Position numbers and translations under genes: made by a program | In this document: positions 1 through 20,800 of the stretch, in pieces | How positions within the stretch are numbered: position 1 is the first letter of the stretch | Layout of the letters: every line of letters begins with the position of its first letter | Assembly (NCBI GenBank): GCA_030248065.1 | Contig: JASAMV010007424.1 | Span: 1 to 64,000, forward strand | Origin: Rhynchonema sp. JSB1_4 | Lineage: Eukaryota; Nematoda; Chromadorea; Monhysterida; Xyalidae | Length of the DNA: 64,000 nucleotides | Direction of reading: 5' to 3' | Notes under the pieces: model-generated | Databases searched by the model: none | Seen by the model: the letters and a program-made list of their open reading frames with translations, nothing else | Told to the model about the DNA's origin: nothing

Positions 1-8835
<8,835 letters not shown>

Positions 8836-11361
8836 ACTATCGGACTGTCCACTGACATGGAACCGAATTTGGATTTGCGCTCTTCTATTTGATTCATTTA
8901 TGATTGTAACATTTTCTGTTTTCTGCAATTTTTACGCTTTGTTTACGGTTTTCTCTCCGTAATAATGTTTTGTTGTTTCCTTGGTCGGCTTTGTTCGTTC
9001 GCTTTTGTATTGTGTCGTAGTTATTTTCTTGACTCCGCTTTTCATTATTCTTGTTGTTTTTCGTCGTATAATCCTGCGAGAAATGTGCCCTCCTTTTTGT
9101 TGAACTTCTGTTGTTTTTTCTTTTTTATTTTTGCCACTGGCAGGATTCGGCTCCTGTGCTTTTTGCAGAACCCATCTCTTTTTAGACTTCAAAAATCAAT
9201 ATCATGAGAGCACAAACTTATCTGGTTCCGGTTTCACTGCTTTCGTTAAATATTTTTTTATTATTCATTGTATTCAATTGGTTTTCTTTCGTTATTCTTT
9301 TGCAAACGAAGGTGGGCGCCGGTTTCTATTTGTGAAGATTTTGTTTTCTGTTGCTAAGTGTGTTTTCCTACTGGCCACCGTTGTGTAGTTGCTGCAGTGC
9401 GTTCGTCTGTCAGCTCATAGCACCATACTTTGTTCACCTGTTATGCATGTATGCGTTGGGGTTGATGTTGTCAAACCTCTAAACTCTGTGAGACACCCCA
9501 GTTGATGCGTAACCATACCTTTTTCGGTTGTAATTATGTATGTGTTATCATCATACTATTATTTGACCATACCCGACCATATTACACCACCTATGTTACT
9601 CCCGAATTACGCCCATCACCAATGAGGGACATTTTATTGATGAAATATCGATGTATTGAAGTATATCGTGATCATCTGTAAGGTTTACCGATTGATCAAA
9701 GATCGGCTTGTTATTTGTTGTTGAGAATCTAGAATAAGGGATACCGATTGTATACCATCGATTTTCTATCCACCTTGGAGCATTGTGGTTTATAGTTGTT
9801 TGTTGTGGTTTGGGTTGATGCTTGCCGTATTTTGGCAACATTTCGTACTGAAGTTGTTAAAAATCTAACACTTCAGTCGGTTTAATCTCAGTTGTAACGA
9901 CTGGACTTGGCCTATAAGTTGGCTTCACTGCTATTATGACGCTACTAAAAACAGATTTCAAACCAGCAGTTAAAAAGTTTCGGTTAGAACTTCCAAGAGT
10001 TATGAACATTCGATCATGTTTTACCATCATACATTTTGTTGGCGCCATTTGTTCTGAGCTGCTGGTTAATAATATCGTAAATTAAGCACATTCCTGTACC
10101 ATCCTAATTATACCACCGCTTTGTGTACTTGTCTGTTTCCATCTAGCATCGTATTTTGTGTTGGCTATAATATCTGGCTTTGGATTGTTGTCGTTTGTGC
10201 GCCATCGTTTACCATCCTGCAAAATTCTATTTCGATCCATCCATGCAAAATTCTAGCTGTTTGTTCATAACCAAGTTATATCCATTGATTTCCTGTGCTA
10301 TCACCATACAGTTCACAGACATGGTCCAATACCGCGTTGGCAACCTCTCCACCCCAGGTTTTGGGGTGCCGGTCTTGCTTCCGTGCGGACTGATGTTTCA
10401 CAGTTCACTATTGTGTATGAGCGTTTTTGTCGTTCTATACTCTATGTGCGTCATGTTCTAGCGTCATTTGGCTTTTATACTAACCCATAAAAGTTCCCTC
10501 CGCAAAAAACCGCCCGTACTTGTTACGTGGACTGTTGGGACTGCTCTAGAGTGGTCGCCGGCAATTCATTATGTGAGTACGGGTGAGCAAAAAAATAAGT
10601 ACGTTATATTTGAGTTTTTGAATGTTTTGATTGAACGGTCGTTTTTATACGATTATGATTGGGATATCACATATTATTTCAGCAATGCTCTGCAGTATAA
10701 CATCAGATCAATGTATAATGACTGGAAGTGTATGATGTCTGCCTGTACTAGACATTATGTACCAACAAGTTCATTATTTTTTGTAGTTCAGCACTCATGC
10801 CTAACATTGTTGTAATACAAGAGTGATTTTATTCGAGTGGATTTTTGCTCCATACCATACCTGTTGCTACACCGTGATAAGAACAATTAATTATACGTAT
10901 CCGCAGATTTTTAGATGATTTTGTATGTTCACGATAATGCAAATGCAGTTGATGAAGTATTGATTTTGGGTGTTCGGCTCTTTGTATCCCATTTATACAT
11001 ACACGCAACTATTATATACAACCTATTTCGGTATTCTTGTTTTGGTCACGTCTCGTAATATCGTATTTTTCGGAAGAACAACATGTAATAAACGTTTTTT
11101 GTACTGTACAATGGGGTACATGATATTTGTGTTTACGTGTATGACGCGGTCAATCAACCGTGCGTCTCTGTGCGTACACATATGCTGTACGATAGATACG
11201 TTACTTTGTATGTTCGGTAAGTTGTTTGTTGGGTACAATTACGTGACATGCTTGACCAGCCAACATTGAAATGTTGCTGCTTTTCGCCAGATCAATGCCG
11301 CCATCTGTTTTCCAGTGTACCCAAGTGATTTGTTTGTTCATTATTTCACATACACGGGATA
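8836..11361. other. Intergenic, PABPC 3' flank
   Basis: It holds the PABPC 3' UTR, whose end I cannot place: the only AATAAA near the stop codon overlaps it. The rest is T-rich unique-looking DNA. Open frames here are short and show no protein similarity that I recognise. Confidence 0.6.
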
Positions 11362-13027
11362 ATGGGGGACGATCATTTGCAACAACGCGCGCAATTCCTA
11401 TGGGCCGCGGCGCGTTTGTGTGCGCGCGTGCCTGCTTTGGCTGCTCAATTGGGACATGAAGCCAGCAATGTGGTAATCTGGTGGGGTTGGTTTCGAAGTT
11501 TATTCATTAAATTTCGATGCATTAAAATTACGATTGCTTGCTTTTGTGTGCGGGGGAACATTTCCTCTGAGATCGAAGTTACGTCATTGTCAAGATCAGC
11601 ACAGTCGTGCCTCGGTCACGTGGCATTTTGTGCCACGAGATTTACCAGTGCCACTGGCGTTGACCAGCGAGGCAAGCCGGCGGAAATTATTGGCATCTGT
11701 GAATATTCGACCGATCTAATTCGGCCAGCCATTCACAGCAATCGTGTGTGGCCGAGCCCATCCCCGACCGAGTGAAACGTACGGCATGTGCACGTTGTGG
11801 TCGGCCATTCACAGATGGCAGTACGTTCAATATCGACATGCCTGCTAAGACCGATCACAAATTGGATGCACGTGCACGCAGACGGATTAATGGGAATAGG
11901 GCCAATGCTCGCGATTGCAGACGTATCAGGAGGTGTGTGGTCATGGATGAGCAGGGGTGTGTAGGCTTGAGCTTGCGCTGGTCTCAGGCCCGGTGGTTAC
12001 ATATGATCATGACGTCATCGTATAGCGGTGCATATGATCGAATGGTGCAGGCATCGGACTTGGGGGACAGCTTGTTTATTCTTCTAATTTCATTAAGTTT
12101 TTACTTTGTAGCATGGCTCGTTCCGCGCACGATTTAGCTGACTATTTGAGCCGCGGAACTGCTTGTTGAAACACTTGCAGCACAAAACTGGATAATCCAG
12201 CGGCTGTGGTCAGATCCGTGGGGGGATTACCCCTGGTATGGGGTGTCGGAAATCGGCCGGGATATGAGAAATTTTTCACTTTGGAACAAGGCCCTAAGAA
12301 ATGACTTTGATCTCGAGAGCCACCAAAATGGACCAGTTTTCGCGTGAAAATGTCAAAAATCGGAACACTTTAGACCTATTTTTGCCACTTTCAGTTAAAT
12401 TTTGGACTCACTTTCCCAGAAACGCCCCCCTCTCGGGCATGGAAAATTTTCGGAGCAACCCCTGGTATGGGAAATTTTTGATTTTTGGGTGTATCTATGG
12501 GAAGTTTGGAATGGGCATGAGAAATTTTCGATTTCTCAACCACACCAATGGTCAGATCAGATATTGCCGTATATATTATGTGCATCAGTTATTTGATTCC
12601 ATCTGGTTGCAGAGCGTCACGTGTATGTCGAATCACCTGCACGTATTGCGAATATTCGTTCCACAACTCGCACAAACAACCTCTGCTGAAAGTGCCATCC
12701 AGAAGTCAAAATGTGGTGTCGTCAACGAGATCCCAGCTTTCCAAATTTGAAACCGCAGCCCAGCAGTCTAAATTCGTCCAGAAGAAACGGCACCCAGTCC
12801 CATCGAAGACCTCCAAAGCGTCCGTAACACTGAACGCCGTCGACAAACTGAAGGAAGTGCTGAAGTCAACTGGGGCACAAGCCAATTTCACTCCAAGTCG
12901 TGGTTCGAAATCGAGACGAAACATCACCAAGCAGTTGCAGACAAAAGCTGCCAGACCAGTCGCACAAACTGCCAGCGCAGCGTCGGGAGATTTGTCGTCG
13001 TTTTTACTGTCGCTCAAACACCGCTAG
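11362..13027 (+). CDS. SNM1/C18orf21-like RNase MRP-associated zinc protein
   Basis: Three exons, 11362-11472, 11739-11932 and 12613-13027 (TAG), join in frame to 239 residues; human C18orf21 has about 220. The N-terminus (FLWAAARLCARVPALAAQLG) resembles the short helical start of Rpp21/Snm1/C18orf21 proteins. A first Cys pair (ACARCGRP, exon 2) and a second (RITCTYCEYSFHNSHKQPLL, exon 3) are separated by a basic stretch (DARARRRINGNRANARDCRR), as in that family. The C-terminus (SSFLLSLKHR) matches the short FLSSLK tail of C18orf21. Yeast Snm1 is an RNase MRP subunit and C18orf21 has been described as its animal counterpart; that link is from memory. The Cys pairs probably bind zinc, and the role would be rRNA processing in the nucleolus. 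Rpp21 (RNase P) is the main alternative, but the C-terminal tail argues against it. Confidence 0.75.
12217..12549. mobile_element. Degenerate C/G-run element in intron 2 of the SNM1-like gene
   Basis: GGTCAGATC occurs at 12208-12216 and again at 12550-12558, bracketing 333 bp. The ends (CGTGGGGGGATTACC and AACCACACCAAT) are only weakly inverted. The interior repeats ACCCCTGGTATGGG and has the A/T-rich text typical of the CAGTG family. It is probably an old member of that family. Confidence 0.5.
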
Positions 13028-13159
13028 GCTCTTCGGTTGCGCATTTTCAGAGAGATTTCAAGTGATGTTGTTGTGTCACAAAACAATCATTGTGTTGGCG
13101 AATGTCTTTTGATATTTCCAAGTTTTATATGCAAATATACATATAAACATACCTATGTA

Positions 13160-13434
13160 TTGGTCGCACAATGACCATATAAGAATTCATCAAAATCAAT
13201 CCTGATTTTCACGTTCAGTCACTCTTAACTACTGTGCTGTTTGTGATTCTCACAAAACATTTTCAGCTGAAAGTAATCTAGCAGATCAACCACGTTGCCG
13301 CAGGTCTGAAACATTCTCTTTACCACGTGTTTTGTGTGTGATCGCGCAACGCAACGTCATTGCCCCGTCACTAGCCTGCTTTGCGATTCAGGAAAAAAAT
13401 TTGACCAATTCTTATAAAGTCATTGTGCGACCAA
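13160..13434 (+). mobile_element. TA-duplicating MITE (Tc1/mariner-like), copy 1
   Basis: It begins TTGGTCGCACAATGAC and ends with the inverse, TCATTGTGCGACCAA, flanked by TA on both sides (13158-13159 and 13435-13436). The interior matches, in inverted orientation, the element at 21719-21973, including CCACGTTGCCGCAGG and GCAACGTCATTGCCCCGTCA. No transposase is encoded. Confidence 0.88.
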
Positions 13435-14163
13435 TACATTGTTTGTGCAAATAATAGTGTGTTCTCCATGCATTATTGTGTCCATGATGCTGTCGCTGTG
13501 TCTCCCTACATTTACATGTGCCCTGGTACGAACACATTACATACCCACATGGCCTTGACTGATCAGGCAAGCATAAACGCTGATTGGCTGTTGCTGGCGT
13601 CTGTTTTCTCATGTCGCTCGGGTGACTGCTGGTTTGTTCCGAAAATCGCGCCGTTGTCGGCGATTTTACGGCCTTTGTGTGGGGTTGCAGTGACTTGGCT
13701 TGCCTTACACGTGTGATCACGAAGTCTTATTGGTGTTTCTTTCGCTATTTGAGTATTTCTATCAATTTTAAGCAAGCACGAGATGCTTCAAGCACATGGT
13801 CTTTGATTTTGGTAAGGTTGCTTCTCTTCAACACGCTGCCGGCTTGCAAAAGCATCCGATGTTTCATTGCGCGAAGCGAAAACGAAAATCAATGATTTTT
13901 CATTATTTTCAAGTTGAAAGGCAGGAATTGCAGCATAGCTCGCACTTGGGGGGCACTCCCAATATCGTCGGCAACTTATCAATCGATCGTAACCCCCGCC
14001 CGCCATCCATCGTCAACAAGTTTGGGTCTCCCCCCCCCCAGATTTTGGACAAAGGGTTATCTGTTTGTCTATCGTCAACACATTCCGGGTTCCAATCTAT
14101 CCATCGTGAACACCCAGGCCAAGTACCACACTAGTTCCTGCAACAAATAATTTCCATTTGCAG
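13435..14163. other. Intergenic between MITE copies
   Basis: No gene is supported here. Open frames are short and unlike known proteins. The sequence carries a C-run near 14030 and otherwise looks unique. Confidence 0.55.
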
Positions 14164-14722
14164 CAGTGTAGTTCCTGGTCCGGAGGGGGAACAGGCGGTA
14201 CCCCCCTTTTTTCGGAGGGGGAACAGACGTACCCACCTGGGGCGGGGGCAGTGTTGGAGGTGGGGGGGGGGGGGTTTGGGGGGGCTAACCCCCCCAAACC
14301 CCCCCCTAGGTACATAACCCCCCCCCAGGCCATCGGCTCTGGTACAGTAGGTATCCCCCCTCTCCGAGCGCGGTACAGTAGGTGTCCCCCCCTCCAGAGT
14401 ACCTCCAACACTGGGCGGGGGGAAGGGGGGAGGACCCAAATTTGGAGAAAAGTCATTTTTTGAGGTCGAAAATTTGGCTCATTTTTTCCCCTTTTAGGAA
14501 AAAAATCTCAATAAAAAGGGTATTTTGGCGATTTTTGACGACATTGACCTAAATATCACTCATTTTATGCCTAAAAATGCCTATTTTAGGCCAAAATTTG
14601 CCTATTTTAGGTAAAAATTGGGGGAGCAGACGTACCCGGAGGGAGAACAGTGGGGCAGGCGTACCATGGAGGGGGAACAGACGTACCCGGGGGGGACCCC
14701 CCTCCCCCCAGGAACCACACTG
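14164..14722. mobile_element. hAT-like MITE in the RAD21 5' flank
   Basis: The left end is CAGTGTAGTTCCTGG and the right end CCAGGAACCACACTG. Perfect 8-bp duplications ATTTGCAG flank it (14156-14163 and 14723-14730). The interior holds G/C runs, a nested second element, and A/T-rich text with TTTTAGG palindromes. It ends about 113 bp before the RAD21 start codon, so it lies in the promoter or 5' UTR. Confidence 0.92.
14249..14413. mobile_element. Nested short hAT-like MITE
   Basis: This 165-bp unit starts CAGTGTTGGAGGT and ends ACCTCCAACACTG, a perfect 13-bp inverted repeat. It is flanked by GGCGGGGG on both sides (14241-14248 and 14414-14421) and sits inside the element at 14164-14722. A right end of the same subtype appears near 482-493. 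Confidence 0.85.
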
Positions 14723-14835
14723 ATTTGCAGATCTTTTATTTGAGCAATCCAACGTTGCGGCTGAATCAAGCTTGTTGATATTTTCGCCAAGCTCCGGCCT
14801 CATTCGGTCTCGGGCGCCCCAGTTTGGTCACCAAC

Positions 14836-17800
14836 ATGTTTTACGCGCAGTTTGTGCTGTCGAAAAAGGGCCCGTTGGCGAAAATCTGGCTGGCCGCGCA
14901 TTGGGAGAAGAAACTGTCGAAGCAGCAGATTTTCGATACGAACGTGGAGAAGGCTTGCGATGAGATCTTGAAGCCAAAGGTTGGTGCAGATGTACCGAGT
15001 GGTTGTGCAGTCCGCCTCTTTATCGTATAACATGATCGGGACTGGCCGTCTTCGGGTCGCTGTGAAGTGTATTCGCTGTCTTGCGCCGTCATTTGTATGT
15101 TAACGGCACATTGGGTGTCGGAAAATGTTCACCACTGAGAACGTATCACGCGCTTGGTATTTCCCGCGTCGGATTTAAAAAGCATTTTTGGTCGAAATTT
15201 TATGCATTGAAGCAAAAGTAGTCATTTTGAAAGAAAAATCAGGTCAGAAATGTTGGTATTATAATCTACTTCGCGTTATACGTACAACAGCAGCCTCTGT
15301 CTCAAAAAAAATCAATCCTTTTCTGAGGAAAACCTTAAAATCTGCTTTAATCAAAAAATAATTCCCTGCTGCATGTACACCGGTATTTTCCACAACGGTC
15401 TCTTGATTTTGAAAAATCACAATTTTTAAACTACATTTCTCTATTTCTTGAAAAATACGTTTCTAATCTAATCTTTTTGGACAAAGTTGAAAAATGTGTC
15501 AGAATCAGAATGTGTGTGTGTCTGTGTTTGTCTTTGCCTAGATCACATTGATCAATGATAGTTGAGCTGAGGTGAGTAGTGAATGTGAAGTGCTACAAAT
15601 TAGCGCCCAACGATCACAAATCAATGAATCGAATCGATAATCAATCAATAATTGGCTGCACGATTCTGCGTGTAGTAGTAGCGATTGATGTTGACCGGTC
15701 GGTAGGTGCCGTTGATGATCGCCAGCTCCATCAGTTGCACACGTTTCAGCTGCGTGTCGCCCTGCTCGGACAGCAGTGTGCGGATGGTCTGTTGAAGAAT
15801 GAATAAAAATTGAATGAGGTTCATGTTGATTGGTTGATGGTATCGTGATCGGCAACAAACCAACCTGCACGGCCTGATCAACACGACGTTGCGCGGTGAC
15901 CGGGTTGCGATCATGACAGGTGATCAACACGTGCAGCGGCTCGCGCAGATGCTCCCAGCCGGGCTGCAAACACAATTACATCGCACTTCTCTGTTGTGTC
16001 TCCATTCCGGCCAAGAAAATGACCAAATCAAAAAGTCGGCCGATCGCATTGTGGTTGATGCAAGTTGTCCTGTACGGACTGATGCATAATGGCTGAGCAC
16101 AACCAGCTTAGGGCAAGGCGGAATCATGCACGATCGCTTGTCGGGTGCGTGCAGAACATGCATGAGGTGCGGTGCAATACAATAGGCCATAAATCAACAC
16201 CATCACCCACTCGTCCACACAATCGGCGTTCGCGCTCGACTGATTTCACCGATCCACGACCGCGGACCATGATCTTGCAGCCGAACTGTTCCTCCATTTG
16301 TTTGACGGTGATGCCACGCGGACCGACGATACGACCGATGAAATTGATGCCTTTGCGGTCCGGGATCGGCATGCGATGCTGAAGCCGCGTATAGGTGACA
16401 CCAGTGTAGTTCCTGGGGGGGAGGGGGTCCCCCCTCGGGTACGCTATCTCCCCCTCAGGTGGTACACTATCCCCCTATCTCCCCCTCCGGGTACACTATC
16501 TCCCCCAATTTTTGCCTAAAATAGGCATTTTTAAGCCTAAAATGGGCATTTTTAGGCCTAAAATGTGTGATTTTCAGGTCAATGTTCTCAAAAGTCGCCA
16601 AAATACCCTTTTTATGAAGAATTTTTTCCAAAAAGGGGCAAAAAATAGGTCAAATTTTCCACCTCAAAAAGTGACTTTTTCCCGAATTTGGGTCTTCCCC
16701 CTTCCCCCCTCGGGGGTACACTATCTCCCCCTCCGAAAAAAACGGGGGGTCCGCTATCTCCCCCTCCGGACCAGGAACTACACTGGGTGACACCGTCATC
16801 AAGCGAATGAAGTGGATGCTGGTTTTGGCCATGTACCAGCTACACTGACTCACTTGCACCACACTGCCGGTCGCGTCGATCGTTCGTCCGATGATGCGAT
16901 CGGTTGTGTTGTCGCTGTCGGTCGTCACACTCGCGTCCGTGTCGCCACTGCACGGGTAGCCTTGACAAATCAGGCAATATTTGGGTGTCCTGCATTTCGG
17001 CGTCTTGTGTCAGTGGTGCATACCTGTGTCAGTCATGGATTCGCTGTGTCGCATGCGCATCATCGGGATCGGATGTTGCATGACACGACCACCGCCAGCC
17101 ACGTTTTGCTGCCAATAGCTGGTCAGCTCACGGCACAGCAGCTCGTGTGTGTGACGCAACTGCGACGAATGCTCCGGTAACTGCGAATGGCGTGCACGTT
17201 TTGGTGTTTGACTATGTTGGAGCGCTGAATAGGCTGGTTTGACCGATTTAGTGATTTTGCAGGCAAAATTACACTTTTTGACTTGGCCAGCAGCGCGGAA
17301 TACTGTCATGCTAGATTTACTGTTTCCAACTCCAATCCTGCCGTTGGTGTGACCAACGACTAGTTACCTGCATCTGCATCTGTTGCAGCGTTTGCATGTC
17401 ATGCACGATTTCGTTGATGTACATGTGCTGATGTGGCGGTGCGCGATAGGCCATGAGTCGGTATTGAGATTGATGGGTTGGTGATGACTCCAATCGGTAA
17501 TCAAGGGCTGTGTTGTACGTTGATGATTGCAAGCAGGGAAATGAATGATAGAATAAGTTCGCACTGGATTTTCGGCTCTTTTATACCCTGCTCAGAGCTA
17601 CAGTACATTTCTTTTGGACGATTACGGTTGGCTTCTGTTTTTGACTTCCACGTCCACACCGTAGTTCTGTAGTCGCCACGTCAGCTGACTATGAAATATA
17701 AGTTCCTGTGTTTTACTTGAATTTTTAATGCTGTACTCGCCGCAAAAACAGCGAAAGTGCATGATTCGTTGCCTTTCACCAGTAACTACATAAAATTGAG

Positions 17801-20800
17801 CAAGACGCCGCTGACAAAATGACATGCTCCTATTTTGCTTCCCATTTCAGGTGAAAATGGCGTTACGCACTACCGGCCATCTGCTATTGGGCATTGTGCG
17901 CATCTACTCCCGCAAGGCCAAGTACCTGCTGGCCGACTGCAATGAAGCGTTCTTGAAGATCAAGATGGCCTTCCGGCCCGGTCAAGTCGATTTGCCTGAT
18001 GAGGGAAGGGAGGCGAACGCCAATGCCATCACGCTGCCTGAGGTGTTCGCTGACTTTGACTCGGCGCTGCCTGACTTCAAGTGCGTTTGTCTTATTTAAC
18101 CAGTCCATTCTTAATTTTTATCCATTGGCTATTCCGACCGAGATTCAATAACGTAATTACTTTCGACCAGTTGCAGTTCTTTATCAGCTGCTTGAGAAGA
18201 AACGCAAAATTAGGTGTGCAGTGAATGAACGCGTGTGACGATGTGTTTTGCTACATTTGGGTACCAAACCCTGGCCCTTCGTAACGATCTCGGCGCATCT
18301 TGTAGCCGTGGACTGGGGCCATTTTCCTGACTTGCTTTTAAATCAGCGATTGGTTCTGTGTATCCTGTGGTAACAGTGGCACGAAGTTTTATTTCCAATA
18401 TAAAGCAGTATGCAAGGTTTTTGGTGTTCTATTTTCTGATGTCTCACATTCCGATTGCAGCGACCTCGACATCCAACAACAATTGTCGCTCAACCAATCT
18501 CGTCTCGACGATATCACCATGAAGGAAGATCTGCCCCAACAAACCGGATTCTCTGACTTTGCTGTGAGTTGGATTTGAAGGGAAGAATTTTGTTAGCGAG
18601 TTTGCTGAAAGCATAAAATATTCCAACTGATGTGTGAGGAAACAGACAACACATTAATTGGCTGAAGATTGGAACAGGCAGCACTCCAAAAAAAATTCTG
18701 AAACTAAGTTTGTCAGACAGAAAAATATTTTTTGAATATGGTTCGTGGCAACCTGAAACCATCGTCCATCACCCATGATTTTTGCCATTTTTACTGGGCA
18801 AATAAGCCAGTAGAATTTCAATGGGCCAGTAAGCAGTCCCAGGAAGCACATTCTAAAGGTAACAAACAGCCCAGAATCGAAACATTTAGCATGTACAAAG
18901 TTGTACGATGTCCCACGATGGTATTCACAACTTCAGTTTGTCGAAAATGGGCCAGTAGCTAGTTGCCACTGGCTTGCAGATTCGACGAACAGAAGTACCT
19001 GCGGACTAGTCCAACTGCGCAAACCACAGGCAAAAAAATCATATGAAACATTTCAAAATCGACCTGTTCTTAGCAAAATGTCTGTGTAAAATTTCGCGTC
19101 AGTCTGTCTGTCTGTCTGAATTTTCGCGCTACGGGCGATTACCGTCAAGTTTTAGACAATAACACCCTGTTTAGCATCAGAACCACAAAACGCACCAAAA
19201 CACCAAAGTAATACTATCACATCACAACATATTTTACCCCTTTTCAAAATGGACCAATGGATTTCAAAATCACCCAATAGATGTGCCAAACGAGCCAGCA
19301 ATAGGCCAGTCCTGTTGAAAAAACCTTCCCCATGATGCATACATTTATAAAACTCGCTTTTGCCATGCAACTCTGCGTTTATCAGTTCGACGGTCACGAT
19401 GTTGCAAACTGAAAGCAGAAGGGCATTCAAGTTGTGTAACGAATCAGAAATTAATGAATCGATAATTCGCAGATGGACGACTTCGGCGAGTCAGCGGCGG
19501 GCATGCGTGGCGGCGGTGGTCTCCCCGCTGACGAGTCCAGCATCCAACTGGGTCGTGATGCAGCCCACAGTGTGTCAGCCATGGGTGCACCCGGACATCC
19601 TCACGATCATCTCGAGGCTTCAGATGCGCTGATTCCCGATGACTTTGGCGTGGCACAATTCGATGAGAAACTGTTCGATGGAATGGGTGCGTTGTTTTTT
19701 GTTCATAAGGCTAGCCACGTCTGGTATGTTTATGTGGTCTCGTGGCCAGCCGCACTGACGATGACCTGGTGCATCGTCGTTTTTGTGAAAACTAGTAAAA
19801 TGTTGGAATTGGATGTGTAGGAACTTTAGGCGGCTGGGTTACTTTATTCACAAAGGCCAGCGTATATATGTGTAAACTTTGGGATCGATCGCACCTTGTC
19901 GTGCCACACGACGTTAGTGGCATCAGTTAATATCGAATGACTACTGAAAGTGACGTGACCAAGGCAGATCCAGTCGGTCAGATCACCGCCAAACCATATC
20001 CTTGGTCTTGACACATTCTATATTTGCGTTTGTCACAGCACTTTGGTCGGCATTTTAGTTATCTGATGACTTAATATATTCGTCAATATTTACAGAAGAT
20101 GAGATATTCACCGATGCTCTTCGTGACACGGACAGTGTGCATCCGGGTTGGTGCATTTTTTACTTTCTTCTTCCTTTTTTGATGGTCGTGTCAAATGCCG
20201 GTATCAAACTCGGCTATCGAGCTTATCGTCAGTTTTTTTGGAGTAAGAGATGATATGTGCTGGTGCTATTAATTTCAACTCGCGTAAAGCTTATTCCTAG
20301 ACAGGCAATGAACAGCTTTTTACTGTGGTCGAACGAATTCGGCGACGCCAGTAAATTTCGAACATAGGACACGAAAACGTCAGATCCTATCCGATCACCA
20401 AGCTTTGAATGATTTTGACGGGTACCGATAATGTGGCTATAAAGAGGGTAGCCTGTAGCCAAAAAAAAAATAATGTAGTGCTCCAACAATGTGACACAGA
20501 TCGACCCAGCACGGTGCTGCCCCCGGGTGCTACTGTCGACGACAGCGGTATGCCCATACAGCCAGAGCAACAGAGCAGTTTTGCACTCGAACCATTGGAT
20601 GCCACAGTCGTACAAGGTATGATGGCTTGTGCTCACGTATTAAGTGGCTGTTCTTGTTTGATATTCTTCTCCCTTCCTCATTATGATTACTGAAAATGTG
20701 GATCCCGATCATGTCATCATCGTAAAGAGGATTGGCTGTAATGAACATCTCGATTTCTGGTCATCACCTTACTATCATTATTATATAGAAGGTTAATGTA

